NCBI GenBank assembly: GCA_964389925.1
Contig: CAYMGE010000022.1
Location: forward strand, 1-64,000
DNA from: CALECP01 sp964389925
Lineage (GTDB): Bacteria > Chloroflexota > Anaerolineae > Promineifilales > Promineifilaceae
DNA: 64,000 bases
Reading direction: 5' to 3'
Shown here: positions 40,569-50,404 of the stretch, one piece after another
How the letters are laid out: every line of letters starts with the position of its first letter
Numbering within the stretch: position 1 is the first letter of the stretch
Notes under the pieces: generated by a model
Told to the model about the DNA's origin: nothing
What the model saw: only the letters and a program-made list of their open reading frames with translations
The model's database searches: none
Program-made: the position numbers and the translations under genes

Positions 40569-43500
40569 ATGGATATTATGGGCATCTACATCACGCCAAC
40601 CGCGCTGGCACTCCTCAGTCAGTTCATCATCATGCTCGTTCTTGTGGGCGAACTGTTGCGGATCAAGCAAAAGAACCGTTCAACCTACTTAGTAATTTTT
40701 ATTGTTTCTAGTGGAATTGTCTTTCTGGCGCAAATGGTCGCGCAGCAATCGCTGCTGGACTACGATCCATATTTTTTCCATCTAACCAGAACGCGAGATT
40801 TGACCATTTTGATGATACTGTTCTTCTTCATTCATGTTGTGTTGCGTCTCCCACCTCTCCCTACATCTACTCGCCGCATCCTAAATATCGTTCAGGTGTG
40901 TCACTTCGCACTGCTGCTCGTCTATTTAACCAACGTGCTGCTCATTGAGTCGTTGTCTGTGGGAGTCAGCTTGGCGATGTTGATGGGTGTTTTGACCGGC
41001 GGATGGATTGATGAATCTCAGTGGTCATTCAGGCAGGCTGCTCGCGGCACTTTTTTGTCTGTCGGCGCAATATCGCTTGGGATCGGCGTGATTGGTGGGG
41101 GCATACTTTTCTCACTATTTCGACAGTGGGGGCTAGACCGTTTTCAGCTCAACGTATTTTCTTTGCTCTTGCTATTGCCTTTTGTCGGATTGACCATATT
41201 TGCGTGGATCGGTTCCAAGCGTGTTGTTGATAAAAGGCTGAAACAACTCATTTATGCGTTCAGGCTACCTGCGGGTTTTGCAGTGCTGGCGGCAACGTGG
41301 TCTTTTGTGCATGGACAATTTAGATTTCCACCCGTTTCGCCAACGGTGGGTTATCTCATTCTGGTGATGTTATTTGCACCCGTGATTCTGTTTATCGGTA
41401 CAGCGTACTTCAACTATGCGCCACAGCCCGTCAGCTTTTTAGGCAAAATCAATCTGACAGTTGTGACTGTCGCGCTCACGTTGTTGGGAACGGTGGGCGT
41501 GTGGATGAGCGGATTTATCGAGCGCACCTATCGGCCGACCCCCATCCTCCCGGCCGAGCAAACGATCCGCTGGGAGCCACAAATTAGCGGGGCAGACGTG
41601 CGCTATCGCTACGAGGTCGGCGCATTAGCGTTTGAGGATGATTGGGGTGACCAATTGACGCTTGCCAACGATGAATGCCACGCCGTTGCCACACCCTTTA
41701 ATCTATTTTCGGCCGAATCCGTCACCAACTGGCAGCCAAAGGTTTGTGAAAACGGCATATTCCACACAGGCGCGTTTGAGTTAAATGGAAAGGCGTTCAA
41801 CAATACATTGTTTATGCCTTATTTGACTGAACTGGAAGCGGCCGAGAGCGTCTATACACGAGTTTCAGAGGATCGCCTTGTCGCAACATGGCAGCGTGAG
41901 GGAATTCTTTCACAGCTTGTTGTCTTTGCTGATGGTCGTGTCAATATGTCGTATGGTGCGCTCAATATCCCGCGCAGCTATACGCTTGACATACAGGACA
42001 GTTCCGGACTCGCAGGAATCATCCAGCCAGCTCGAAAAGGGTGGCAGGCACTTAATTTTGCCCAACAGACGCGCTCACAGGAGGCGAGCTTTTCCATTGT
42101 CGCATCAGTCAGCCAGCTCGCCCGCGCACACACACATCAAGCCCTCTTACCGTTCGCCTATTTGATGCTGCTCTTCACCGCCGCGCTGCTCATTAGCATT
42201 CCGCTACTGTTACAAAATGGTTTGGTACTTCCGCTTAGAACGCTGCTTGAAGGGGTACGTTTAGTCAACAATGGGACGTTAGAGACAGAGGTTCCTGTTC
42301 AATTCAGTGACGAAATCGGTTTTTTGACTGGCTCATTTAATGAGATGGTTGCGTCGATTCGGGCGGGACAGGAAAAGCTGGAAGAAGCCAACTCAGAGTT
42401 AGACGCACGGGTGAAGGCGCGGACGTTGCAGCTTCAGCAGCGGTCGGTTGAGTTAGAGGCCGCGATGCGATCGGCCGAATCTGCCAATCTCGCCAAAAGT
42501 CGCTTTCTCGCCAACATGAGCCACGAGTTACGCACGCCGCTCAACGCCATTCTAGGGTATGCCCAACTGTTCCATCAGCAGCCACCAAATCAGCGCACGC
42601 TCTCAATTGTGCAGGAAAGCGGTCAACATCTGCTCGATCTCATCAACGACCTGCTCGATCTCGCCAAGATCGACGCAGACAGTCTGACATTGAACCCCCA
42701 TGCGGTCATATTGCCAGCGACGCTACAATCAGTTGCCAACATGATGCGGCCGCACGCGAGGCGCAAGGGGTTGGTGCTAAAAACCGAGTTCGCGCCCGAT
42801 TTGCCAGCCTGCGTACTTGTCGATGAGAAGCGGCTACGCCAAATTCTGCTCAATCTGTTGAGCAACGGCATCAAATTTACGAAGCGTGGTTGGGTGCGCT
42901 TTTCGGTAACGGCGATTGACAACGACGCGCACTTTGCCACGATTGAAGTGCGTGTCGTAGACAACGGCATCGGCATTCCGGCCGAAGAACTCGCTCAAAT
43001 CCAAACGCCGTTTTACCGCTCGGAATATGCAGAACGAGAGACAGACGGGGCGGGTTTGGGGTTGGCGTTGACTAAGCGGCTGCTTAAACTAATGGGCAGC
43101 GAACTATATATCGAAAGCGTTTTGAGGCAAGGAACGACGACTACGTTTAGGTTAACGTTGCCCGTTGTCTCTCAGGCACCTTTGAGGCAGGTGAATCAAC
43201 AGGCGATTGCAGCCGTCAAAGACGCAACGCCGCACATCTTGGTGGTGGACGATAAGTGGCAGAATCGTGCGTTTTTGCATGACTTGTTGGAACCGCTTGG
43301 CTTTGTTGTGACAGAGGCAGAAAATGGGAAAGTTGCGCTCGATCAACTACAAACAAACACGCCAGATTTGATCTTGACCGATCTGGTAATGCCTCAGCTT
43401 GATGGCTTTGCGCTTGTGCGCCATCTACGACAGCAGCCTATGTTTAGAGAGCTGCCCATTGTTGCCATTTCGGCCTCAGTGCTGGAACAGGATGAGTCGC

Positions 43501-43808
43501 TACCTGTCGATGCGTTTATGCTCAAGCCGTTCAAGACAGATGAACTACTCAACCATCTCCAAACACTGCTAGGGCTTGAGTGGGTCTATTCGCAAGTCGA
43601 TTCCACATCAGAGACGACATTGACTTTGCCACCACGCGAAACGATTATTGAGCTACGCGATTTTGTTCGCAAGGGGAACGTATCGACCGTAAAGCGGCTG
43701 GCAGAGGAGCTTTCGGCCGATTTCCCCACCTTCTCTACCCACCTCCTCTCCCTCCTACAAACCTTTCGTCTACGTGAGCTCAAAAGGTGGTTGAACGAAC
43801 AGATTTAG
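40569..43808 (+). CDS. Hybrid sensor histidine kinase with polytopic N-terminus and C-terminal receiver
   Basis: This is a 1079-residue protein. About eight membrane segments fill residues 8-320, like the 7TM sensor module of histidine kinases. A periplasmic domain (about 320-525), another membrane helix (about 527-550) and a HAMP linker follow. The dimerisation domain has His652 in MSHELRTPLNAI. The ATPase domain has NGIKFTK (N box), DNGIGIPAEEL (G1) and GAGLGLALTKRL (G2). The receiver domain has Asp938 in LILTDLVMPQLDG, and a short helical tail ends the protein. The signal is unknown, and no separate response regulator lies next to it, so phosphotransfer to a distant partner is likely. ATG 40569 and ATG 40578 are both possible. 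Confidence 0.9.
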   Translation: MDIMGIYITPTALALLSQFIIMLVLVGELLRIKQKNRSTYLVIFIVSSGIVFLAQMVAQQSLLDYDPYFFHLTRTRDLTILMILFFFIHVVLRLPPLPTSTRRILNIVQVCHFALLLVYLTNVLLIESLSVGVSLAMLMGVLTGGWIDESQWSFRQAARGTFLSVGAISLGIGVIGGGILFSLFRQWGLDRFQLNVFSLLLLLPFVGLTIFAWIGSKRVVDKRLKQLIYAFRLPAGFAVLAATWSFVHGQFRFPPVSPTVGYLILVMLFAPVILFIGTAYFNYAPQPVSFLGKINLTVVTVALTLLGTVGVWMSGFIERTYRPTPILPAEQTIRWEPQISGADVRYRYEVGALAFEDDWGDQLTLANDECHAVATPFNLFSAESVTNWQPKVCENGIFHTGAFELNGKAFNNTLFMPYLTELEAAESVYTRVSEDRLVATWQREGILSQLVVFADGRVNMSYGALNIPRSYTLDIQDSSGLAGIIQPARKGWQALNFAQQTRSQEASFSIVASVSQLARAHTHQALLPFAYLMLLFTAALLISIPLLLQNGLVLPLRTLLEGVRLVNNGTLETEVPVQFSDEIGFLTGSFNEMVASIRAGQEKLEEANSELDARVKARTLQLQQRSVELEAAMRSAESANLAKSRFLANMSHELRTPLNAILGYAQLFHQQPPNQRTLSIVQESGQHLLDLINDLLDLAKIDADSLTLNPHAVILPATLQSVANMMRPHARRKGLVLKTEFAPDLPACVLVDEKRLRQILLNLLSNGIKFTKRGWVRFSVTAIDNDAHFATIEVRVVDNGIGIPAEELAQIQTPFYRSEYAERETDGAGLGLALTKRLLKLMGSELYIESVLRQGTTTTFRLTLPVVSQAPLRQVNQQAIAAVKDATPHILVVDDKWQNRAFLHDLLEPLGFVVTEAENGKVALDQLQTNTPDLILTDLVMPQLDGFALVRHLRQQPMFRELPIVAISASVLEQDESLPVDAFMLKPFKTDELLNHLQTLLGLEWVYSQVDSTSETTLTLPPRETIIELRDFVRKGNVSTVKRLAEELSADFPTFSTHLLSLLQTFRLRELKRWLNEQI

Positions 43809-43846
43809 ACAGTCTCAGCCAATTGCATAGGAGAAAACGAGGCAGA

Positions 43847-43880
43847 AAAAAAAGACCCATCAAAACGATGGGTCTTTTTT
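43847..43880. terminator. Bidirectional intrinsic terminator
   Basis: AAGACCCATC and GATGGGTCTT form a stem with loop AAAAC, flanked by an A tract on the left and a T tract on the right. It therefore serves both the kinase gene and the convergent gap gene. Confidence 0.95.
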
Positions 43881-43900
43881 GTTCAGAAAATCATCTGTTA

Positions 43901-44896
43901 TTACGATAACTTTGCCGCGATTTCTTTTGCTTTTCGCACCATTTGATTGGTGTAGCCCCATTCGTTGTCATACCATGCCAACACTTTGACGAGATTGCCA
44001 TCGACCACCTTTGTCATTGAGAGATCGACAATTGAGCCATGTGGGTCGCCGATGATGTCGGTGCTGACAAATGGCACTTCGGTGACAGCCATCACACCCT
44101 TGTATTTGCCCTCAGCCCCTTCACGCAGTGCATTTTGAACTTCCTCGACAGAGGTATCTTGTTCGGTCAAGAAGGTGAGGTCAGAGACAGAGCCAACGGG
44201 GGTCGGGACGCGCATTGCAATGCCGTCGAACTTACCTTTGTACTGTGGCAGTGCTTTTGTGGTGGCAACTGCTGCGCCCGTTGTGGTGGGAACGATGTTG
44301 ATAGCGGCAGCGCGACCACGCACCCATGCCTTGCTTGGCTGATCGACGATGCCCTGATTGGCAGTATATCCGTGAATCGTGGTGAGGATCGCTTTTTGAA
44401 TGCCGAAAACTCGGCCGATAATCTCAACAACCGGCGTAATACTGTTTGTCGTGCAGGAGGCACACGAAATGATGTAGGTATCTTCCGGCTCAGAATTGAC
44501 ACCATAAACAATGGTTGGCGTGTCATCTTTGGCGGGAGCCGAGATCAAGACATACTTTGCGCCACCCTCGATGTGCAGACCTGCCTTTTCTGTCGTGGTG
44601 AAAACGCCCGTGCTTTCAAACACGATGTCCACATCATTTTCATCCCACGGCAAGTCAACGGGGTTGCGCTCGCTATGAAACGGAATCACTTCATCACCAA
44701 TGTGCAGGCTACCATCCGAATATGACACGTCTTTGTGATAGCGTCCATAAACCGAGTCATGCTTGATCAAATAGGCGATATTTTCGGGATCGGCGATGTC
44801 GTTTACGCCAACTAAGTTGAGTTCAGGTGTGTCCATTACGACACGCAGGGTGGCGCGGCCGATGCGTCCCATTCCGTTAATTGCTACATTTGCCAT
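43901..44896 (-). CDS. gap: Glyceraldehyde-3-phosphate dehydrogenase, type I
   Basis: This is a 331-residue NAD-dependent glycolytic enzyme. The Rossmann start is AINGMGRIGRATLR, and the catalytic Cys sits in SCASCTTNSI (the common form is SCTTN with a preceding A/S). His is in ILTTIHGYTANQ and the C-terminus has WYDNEWGYTNQMV. It oxidises glyceraldehyde-3-phosphate to 1,3-bisphosphoglycerate. It is monocistronic here, with an AAGGAG site 7-9 bp before the ATG and a shared terminator downstream. Confidence 0.97.
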   Translation of the reverse strand: MANVAINGMGRIGRATLRVVMDTPELNLVGVNDIADPENIAYLIKHDSVYGRYHKDVSYSDGSLHIGDEVIPFHSERNPVDLPWDENDVDIVFESTGVFTTTEKAGLHIEGGAKYVLISAPAKDDTPTIVYGVNSEPEDTYIISCASCTTNSITPVVEIIGRVFGIQKAILTTIHGYTANQGIVDQPSKAWVRGRAAAINIVPTTTGAAVATTKALPQYKGKFDGIAMRVPTPVGSVSDLTFLTEQDTSVEEVQNALREGAEGKYKGVMAVTEVPFVSTDIIGDPHGSIVDLSMTKVVDGNLVKVLAWYDNEWGYTNQMVRKAKEIAAKLS

Positions 44897-45438
44897 TGTT
44901 TTAAGCTCCTTACGTTTTTATATTTGACAAGAATCCACAGTCATGCTGTGTTTGTGTCAAAGCTTTCTTCGCTGTTGTTCTTGTGGGAACTGTGCGGCAT
45001 TGGCGTGGAAATAGCCAACGCTCTATTTCTATTCCAAATAGTCAGTAACGGCAACTGTTTTTACACTGATAGCACTCGAATAGAGATGATTCCTATGTTT
45101 TTGCGGCAGTTATTTTGGGATTTTACGTCGAAGTAGAACCCTCCCCTCTCTCCCTAGGGCTGTATAATTGGAATAAATCGGCCGAAAGCTCCTCTCGCAT
45201 CACCCTAAATGTTGTGCTTTTTCGTTGCTTCTTACATTGCATGAGGGATACCGTTCTGTTAGAATGCTCCAGTCACCTGTTCACGGCGGGTTCCGTTGTA
45301 GTCTGAGGGGATAGTGAGAATAGACTCTATCATCAAACATCCAATGGTGACGAACACAAATTCACAGGACAGTAGAAGAGGATTTCCACTCAAGAAGCGC
45401 ATTTAGCGCGTCAATTTTTCCTCTCTTGCGGAGAATAG
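44897..45438. other. Divergent intergenic region between gap and dnaA
   Basis: This 542-bp region has a dnaA promoter at 45237-45265. TTTGACA (44923-44929) and TGTCAAA (44955-44961) form an inverted pair that encloses CACAG/CTGTG, a nested hairpin upstream of gap. One TCGGCCGA copy lies near 45178. I see no cluster of good DnaA boxes here and no convincing small gene. Confidence 0.65.
45237..45265 (+). promoter_or_regulatory. Sigma70-type promoter of dnaA
   Basis: TTGCAT (45237-45242), a 17-bp spacer and TAGAAT (45260-45265) predict a start near 45272 and a leader of about 165 bases. Confidence 0.65.
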
Positions 45439-46812
45439 ATGTCACCTGAAGCAGCATGGAGCGAGACGTTAGGCGAACTCGAATTACAGATGTCGAAAGC
45501 AGTATTCAACACATGGTTGAAGGAGACGGCATTGCTTTCGGCCGATGACAACCACTACACCATCGCCGTGCAAACGCCTTATGCACGCGACTGGCTACAA
45601 AATCGCCTCTATGACACCGTTCAACGCACGCTTGGCTCGGTACTTGGAGGAAATACGCCAGATATAGAGTTTGTTGTCACAACCCAAACGGTACAGCCAA
45701 GCGAAAATGGCAGCGTTCCAGAGCAGCCGCCGCTAGATATTTTCCAAGACGAGGATGCAGAAGAGTCCTCCGAAGAGATCGTTTTTGAGAGCAATCTCAA
45801 CCCTCGCTACTCATTTGATACATTTGTTGTCGGTCATAACAATCGTTTGGCGCACGCGGCGGCGGTCGCGGTTGCCGATGCGCCGGGGCAAACTTACAAT
45901 CCTCTCTTCATTTATGGGGGTGTTGGCTTGGGAAAGACACACCTCCTGCACGCGATTGGCACAAAGTCGCTAGAGGCGGGGTTAACCGTCTGTTATATCT
46001 CATCTGAAACGTTTACAAATGACATGATCGAGTCGATTCGTGACCAGCAGACGGCCGAGTTTCGTGAAAAATATCGCTCTCCCGACGTGTTGCTGATCGA
46101 TGACATTCAATTTATTGCAGGCAAAGAGAGTACACAAGAGGAACTTTTTCACACTTTCAACGATCTGCACAGTCGCGGTAAACAGGTCATTTTGTCCAGT
46201 GACCGCCCGCCACGCGCGATGGTGACACTTGAAGAGCGGCTCAAGTCGCGCTTTGAGTGGGGCCTGATGGCAGATATCCAACTGCCCGACCAAGAGACAC
46301 GCATTGCTATTTTGCAAACAAAAGCAGAAGAAAAAAGTGTCGAGGTGCCACATACCGCACTGACGATTATTGCCCATCATGTTCGCAGCAACATCCGTGA
46401 GCTAGAGGGTGCGCTCAACAAGGTCTTGGCCTATGCGAAGCTGATGCGAATGCCGATCACAACTGATTTGGTCAACTTGGCTCTGGCTGAATATATGCGT
46501 CAGCCAGAGAAAATGACGATTGAGCAGGTGATTGAAGCTGTTGGGGAGCATTACGGCATTTCGGTTGAGCAGATATTGAGCCGCAGTCGCAGTCGTATCA
46601 TCTCTTACCCGCGTCAAATCGCCATGTATCTCTGTCGCACAGAAACGGATGCGTCTTTTCCTCAAATTGGGCAGAAGCTCGGCGGCCGAGATCACACTAC
46701 CATCATGCACGGCTATGAAAAAATCTCTAGCCGCGTCGAACAAGATTCCAACCTGCGCCGTGACATTCTCGAAATCAAAGCGGCGATGTACGATTCATCC
46801 TATAAGGGCTAG
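45439..46812 (+). CDS. dnaA: Chromosomal replication initiator protein DnaA
   Basis: This 457-residue protein has the full DnaA layout: domain I (LGELELQMSKAVFNTWL), an acidic linker (about 90-115), AAA+ domain III with Walker A GGVGLGKTHL and Walker B LLIDDIQFI, and domain IV with the signature GGRDHTTIMHGYEKI. It binds DnaA boxes and opens oriC. GCGGAG precedes the ATG. Its stop overlaps by four bases the stop of the convergent prenyltransferase gene. Confidence 0.98.
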   Translation: MSPEAAWSETLGELELQMSKAVFNTWLKETALLSADDNHYTIAVQTPYARDWLQNRLYDTVQRTLGSVLGGNTPDIEFVVTTQTVQPSENGSVPEQPPLDIFQDEDAEESSEEIVFESNLNPRYSFDTFVVGHNNRLAHAAAVAVADAPGQTYNPLFIYGGVGLGKTHLLHAIGTKSLEAGLTVCYISSETFTNDMIESIRDQQTAEFREKYRSPDVLLIDDIQFIAGKESTQEELFHTFNDLHSRGKQVILSSDRPPRAMVTLEERLKSRFEWGLMADIQLPDQETRIAILQTKAEEKSVEVPHTALTIIAHHVRSNIRELEGALNKVLAYAKLMRMPITTDLVNLALAEYMRQPEKMTIEQVIEAVGEHYGISVEQILSRSRSRIISYPRQIAMYLCRTETDASFPQIGQKLGGRDHTTIMHGYEKISSRVEQDSNLRRDILEIKAAMYDSSYKG

Positions 46813-47639
46813 CTCCAACTGACCAACACAACGACATAGACCGCTCCACATAACGCCAAAAAATAGCCCAATCGCTGGTTGGCTGGCAGCCATTGTCGCT
46901 GTGTGAAACGGCGCACGCCAATTGGCAATGCAAGCAGTGCAAACGGTATAAACTGCCAGCCAATTGTCCCATCGTAAAACCGCCACAGTCCAAAAGCAAC
47001 CAATGCGACAGTCGCTATACGAAGTATCAGCATATTTGTCATCAGACCAAACGTTGTGGTGAAATTGCGGTCGGTGCGACGGTCTAGCTCGTAGTCGCGT
47101 GCCTGCTGTTCAAGTTGTGCTGTGAAGCTGGACAGGATGGCGATGGTCAAAAAGGCGCGGTCGATGGGCAACCATGTTAGATCGAGCAGAAAGAGAACTG
47201 ACCAGTAAGGGAATGTTTCGACAAAGAGCGTGTGGGTGAGGAGGTCGAAAATCGGCCGACTTTTCAACCTCAACGGCGGCGCAGAATATCCCCACATTAC
47301 GCTCACCCCAACGATAACCAACCCCACCCCACGCAAGCCATATTGTAAAAAGGCTGGGAGGATCAATGAGCCATAAGCTATGAGCAGAATAATCAGTAGG
47401 TTTCTGTCAGGAAGTTGATTGCTATTCAGAAAAAAGTTTCGTGCGGCTTTTGTTGGGTCTTGCGCGTCGTGCGGCCGATCAAAATAATCATTCAGCGCAA
47501 ATGCCAGCCAGTACATCGCCGTAATTGCCAACGCTAAATACACTGTATTGGGGGCAAGCGCATCGTGCAGCCACAACGGAACCAGTGCGGCGACAAAGGC
47601 CACACACCATGCGTCAATATGCGATAGAAATAGTTTCAC
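46809..47639 (-). CDS. UbiA-family prenyltransferase-like membrane protein
   Basis: This 276-residue protein has about eight membrane segments. NDYFDRPHDAQD fits the first NDxxD motif of UbiA enzymes, and ARDYELDRRTDRNFTT resembles the second Asp-rich motif (DxxxD). UbiA proteins attach isoprenoid chains to aromatic or lipid acceptors using Mg2+-bound diphosphates. The acceptor is not known here. The GTG start overlaps the TGA of the M23 gene upstream (GTGA). It is the last gene of the minus-strand operon that starts at 52668. Confidence 0.8.
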   Translation of the reverse strand: MKLFLSHIDAWCVAFVAALVPLWLHDALAPNTVYLALAITAMYWLAFALNDYFDRPHDAQDPTKAARNFFLNSNQLPDRNLLIILLIAYGSLILPAFLQYGLRGVGLVIVGVSVMWGYSAPPLRLKSRPIFDLLTHTLFVETFPYWSVLFLLDLTWLPIDRAFLTIAILSSFTAQLEQQARDYELDRRTDRNFTTTFGLMTNMLILRIATVALVAFGLWRFYDGTIGWQFIPFALLALPIGVRRFTQRQWLPANQRLGYFLALCGAVYVVVLVSWS

Positions 47640-48349
47640 GGTTCGTTCTGGCAGTTTGGATTGTTGATCTCGGCCGAGCCATATCCAGCCGCTAGCCCCA
47701 AATACGGCGATGGATCGAGCGTATTGGCAATCTCTAGTTCGTTGAGATAGGTTCCTCGCCCGTTATCTTTGACAATCGACAGGTGGAGGTGAGGATGGAT
47801 TCTCGAAGGCTGATTGCCGTCGTAGTTACCAATGTAGCCAATCAGCGTTCCCTTGGTCACAAACACTTCGCTTGCGCCATAATCAAACGCTGGTTCGATA
47901 AAATCATTGCCGTTCTCATCCGCCATGTGGGTGTAGTAGACCCAAATTTGTTGACCGGGGTTGAGCGGGTCGCTGGGAATGCGTTGGATAACGGCCGATT
48001 GCCAATCCCAACGATGGGTGATATAGCCATCATAGACGGCATAAACGGGCTGTGTGCCGATTGGTTCATCAGTAAAAATATCGACCCCTTGATGTCGTCG
48101 TGCTTGGCTATATGGTCGGCTTGGATCATTGTAGTAAAGGCCAATATACCCTTCTGCTGGAATGAGAAACGGCGCGTTGGGACAGCGTTCGAGTTGCTGC
48201 GTTGCAAGGCTATCCCGCCCAAACGGCAACCAACCCCCGTCGCGTGAATCGGCCTCTCGAACAGTCGGAACCTGAATTCTCAGCAAAGAGAGTCCAACGA
48301 GCAGAATAAATGGCGCGAGAATAACAATGGTGCGAACCTGTTTGTACAT
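47636..48349 (-). CDS. Membrane-anchored M23-family metallopeptidase
   Basis: This 237-residue protein has an N-terminal membrane segment (IVILAPFILLVGLSLL) and an M23 domain. ARRHQGVDIF gives His and Asp ligands, VYYTHMADE the middle region and HPHLHLSIV the complete H-x-H motif, so it should be an active zinc endopeptidase. A peptidoglycan target is typical. The ATG at 48349 is preferred because it sets the hydrophobic segment at residues 8-23. In-frame upstream starts overlap the TetR gene. Confidence 0.82.
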   Translation of the reverse strand: MYKQVRTIVILAPFILLVGLSLLRIQVPTVREADSRDGGWLPFGRDSLATQQLERCPNAPFLIPAEGYIGLYYNDPSRPYSQARRHQGVDIFTDEPIGTQPVYAVYDGYITHRWDWQSAVIQRIPSDPLNPGQQIWVYYTHMADENGNDFIEPAFDYGASEVFVTKGTLIGYIGNYDGNQPSRIHPHLHLSIVKDNGRGTYLNELEIANTLDPSPYLGLAAGYGSAEINNPNCQNEP

Positions 48350-48383
48350 AACGTAGCGCAACAAACCACAGTGTGAAGTGTGG

Positions 48384-49109
48384 CTAGGCGGAGGTCGGTT
48401 CCTCAAACCAAGTTGCTAACACCTCTTCCTCGATCAAGCTCAACGAGCCTTTTGGCGCACCGAGAACGCGCTCGACAGCCATTTGAACGGCCGCAACTTT
48501 ACGACGAGCAAGCGTAAATACGTTTTGGTAGTCGTCTGAGTTGAGGACAATCTCAGCGAGAAAGTTAGACGCGCTTCGCATAATGGCAAGCGCGATTTCG
48601 GCCGTATCATGCAGCCACATCGGGTCATCTTCCGCCAAAATTCCCACCTCAAATACCCCTTCCGCCACACCCTGCTCAATAATTTTTGCGATCTCAGGGG
48701 TCACTGTCGCAACAGACTGCGTTTCAAGTTTGTAACGCAACAGGAGATTTTCAGGGCGATTCATCATCTTCAGAACAGTGATTAGCTCTGCACGATGTTC
48801 TGTCTTCCATGCGGCCGTCGTCTGAAAGGCACGTTGCCATTTCTCAACTGCTGACAAAGAGGGATCGACCACAATTTCGTGCATCACAGCGAGCGATTGC
48901 TGCGTCAGTTCATCGACGAGTGCCTCTAATATCTCTATTTTTGAATCGAAGTAATAGTAAAACGTCCCCTTTGCCACCCCCACCGTTTTTACAATGTCGC
49001 TGACAGAGGTACGTTCGTACCCCTGTGTATAAAAGAGTTGCTGCGCCGTTGTGATAAGTTCACTGCGCCGTTCATCGGGTGATTTAGTGATTCGGGTTTT
49101 AACCTGCAT
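48384..49109 (-). CDS. TetR-family transcriptional regulator
   Basis: This 241-residue protein has a TetR N-terminal helix-turn-helix (RSELITTAQQLFYTQGYERTSVSDIVKTVGVAKGTFYYYFDSK) and a variable ligand-binding C-terminus. It lies within the ABC/glycosyltransferase operon, overlapping the glycosyltransferase gene by 11 bp. The perfect palindrome at 52696, in the operon promoter, is its likely operator, so self-repression is expected. The ligand is unknown. Confidence 0.9.
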   Translation of the reverse strand: MQVKTRITKSPDERRSELITTAQQLFYTQGYERTSVSDIVKTVGVAKGTFYYYFDSKIEILEALVDELTQQSLAVMHEIVVDPSLSAVEKWQRAFQTTAAWKTEHRAELITVLKMMNRPENLLLRYKLETQSVATVTPEIAKIIEQGVAEGVFEVGILAEDDPMWLHDTAEIALAIMRSASNFLAEIVLNSDDYQNVFTLARRKVAAVQMAVERVLGAPKGSLSLIEEEVLATWFEEPTSA

Positions 49110-50382
49110 AGGCGAGTTTTTCAATGATAGCGACGGCATTGCCAATGCCGTCTTCGGCGCGAATGTTTGCGCCAAGTTGCCCTGCACGCGCTTGAATTGC
49201 TTTGTCTGTTGTCGCAGTGTGGATGGCAGTTGCTAATTTTTCGGCCGACAACCGCTTCTGCGACAGCGGCCCAACACCAACCCCTAGCTCGCTCACGCGC
49301 CGCCCCCAAAATGGCTGATCCGCCATAAACGAGCAGATAACGGTTGGTTTCCCCGCACGCAGCCCCGCCGCCGTTGTCCCCGCCCCACCATGATGCACCA
49401 CTGCCGCCATACGCGGAAATAGCCAATCGTGCGGAGCTTGCTCGATCTTGAAAATCGTGTCGGGTAGCTTGTCCACTTCTAAGCCACCCCACCCTGTCGC
49501 AATGACACCGCGTACCCCTGCTTGTCGTAAGCCGTCAATGATAATGTTGGTTAATCGCTGTGGGTCGCGCCCCGCCATGCTGCCAAAGCCAACGTAGATG
49601 GGCGGTTCCCCTGCGGTGAGAAAGCTCTCAAACTCGGCCGATGGCGACCAATTCGTCTCTGCCTCTAAAAACCAGTAACCTGTCAGATACGCATGGTCAG
49701 GCCAATCGTTGGGACGCGGCGCGACGTGTTGGCTATAGGCGTGCAAAATTGGGATGGGGTCGCCGTTGGTTTTGTGTAGCTCATCGGCCGATTTTGGCTG
49801 GCGCCCCAAGCCCAACACCTCTTCCCGAAATTCACGCAGCAAGCTGCCATACTGCTGTCGCGCCCCTTTAAGCGCGATCTGATAGGTCAACTTGTTATAC
49901 CAGCCACCTAATTTCCAGTTGGGAAAAACGATGTTTGGAGTCTCGGCCGTTGGCACAAGCATCGGCAGCGGCAACGCCATCGCTACTGGCACACCTAATT
50001 TTTCCGCCACAGAGACACCGCCAAATGCTTTAGGATGATACAAAACGATGTCGGGGTTGACCGCTTCGGCCGCCGCCCATGTCTCTTTGAGCATTTTGCG
50101 CTGAATTGGCTTGACCGCTTTTGCCAGCTTGATCGCCGTTTTGACCCAGCCGACCACACCATCGGCCGCTTCCATCGCATCACGCCCGTCCTCCGTCTCA
50201 ACCAATTCGAGCAGATCGTTGCCCATAAATCCATAGTCGAGACCGTGTTTGATGATAAACGACGCAAATTTTTGGCTTGTACAGATGGTCACAGAATGTC
50301 CGGCCGTCTGTAGCCCTTTCCCCAACGCGACATATGGTTGCACATCGCCTCTCGATCCCAATGTCACAATAAATACGTTCAT
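49099..50382 (-). CDS. UDP-sugar glycosyltransferase, sterol/macrolide type (GT1/GT28-like)
   Basis: This 427-residue GT-B enzyme opens with VTLGSRGDVQPYVALGKGL, the signature of sterol 3-beta-glucosyltransferase relatives. The nucleotide-sugar site is VHHGGAGTTAAGLRAGKPTVICSFMADQPFWG near residue 335. It would glycosylate a lipid, sterol-like or macrolide-like acceptor in the cytoplasm. Next to an exporter and a TetR regulator, a detoxifying or glycolipid-exporting role is plausible, but this is inference. Confidence 0.9.
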   Translation of the reverse strand: MNVFIVTLGSRGDVQPYVALGKGLQTAGHSVTICTSQKFASFIIKHGLDYGFMGNDLLELVETEDGRDAMEAADGVVGWVKTAIKLAKAVKPIQRKMLKETWAAAEAVNPDIVLYHPKAFGGVSVAEKLGVPVAMALPLPMLVPTAETPNIVFPNWKLGGWYNKLTYQIALKGARQQYGSLLREFREEVLGLGRQPKSADELHKTNGDPIPILHAYSQHVAPRPNDWPDHAYLTGYWFLEAETNWSPSAEFESFLTAGEPPIYVGFGSMAGRDPQRLTNIIIDGLRQAGVRGVIATGWGGLEVDKLPDTIFKIEQAPHDWLFPRMAAVVHHGGAGTTAAGLRAGKPTVICSFMADQPFWGRRVSELGVGVGPLSQKRLSAEKLATAIHTATTDKAIQARAGQLGANIRAEDGIGNAVAIIEKLAYAG

Positions 50383-50404
50383 AGATTACTATTTTCCTGT
50401 CGGC

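Noticed and set aside
44897..45438. Replication origin directly upstream of dnaA
   Set aside because: Only weak DnaA-box-like strings are present and no cluster or AT-rich repeat is seen; a promoter explains the region better.
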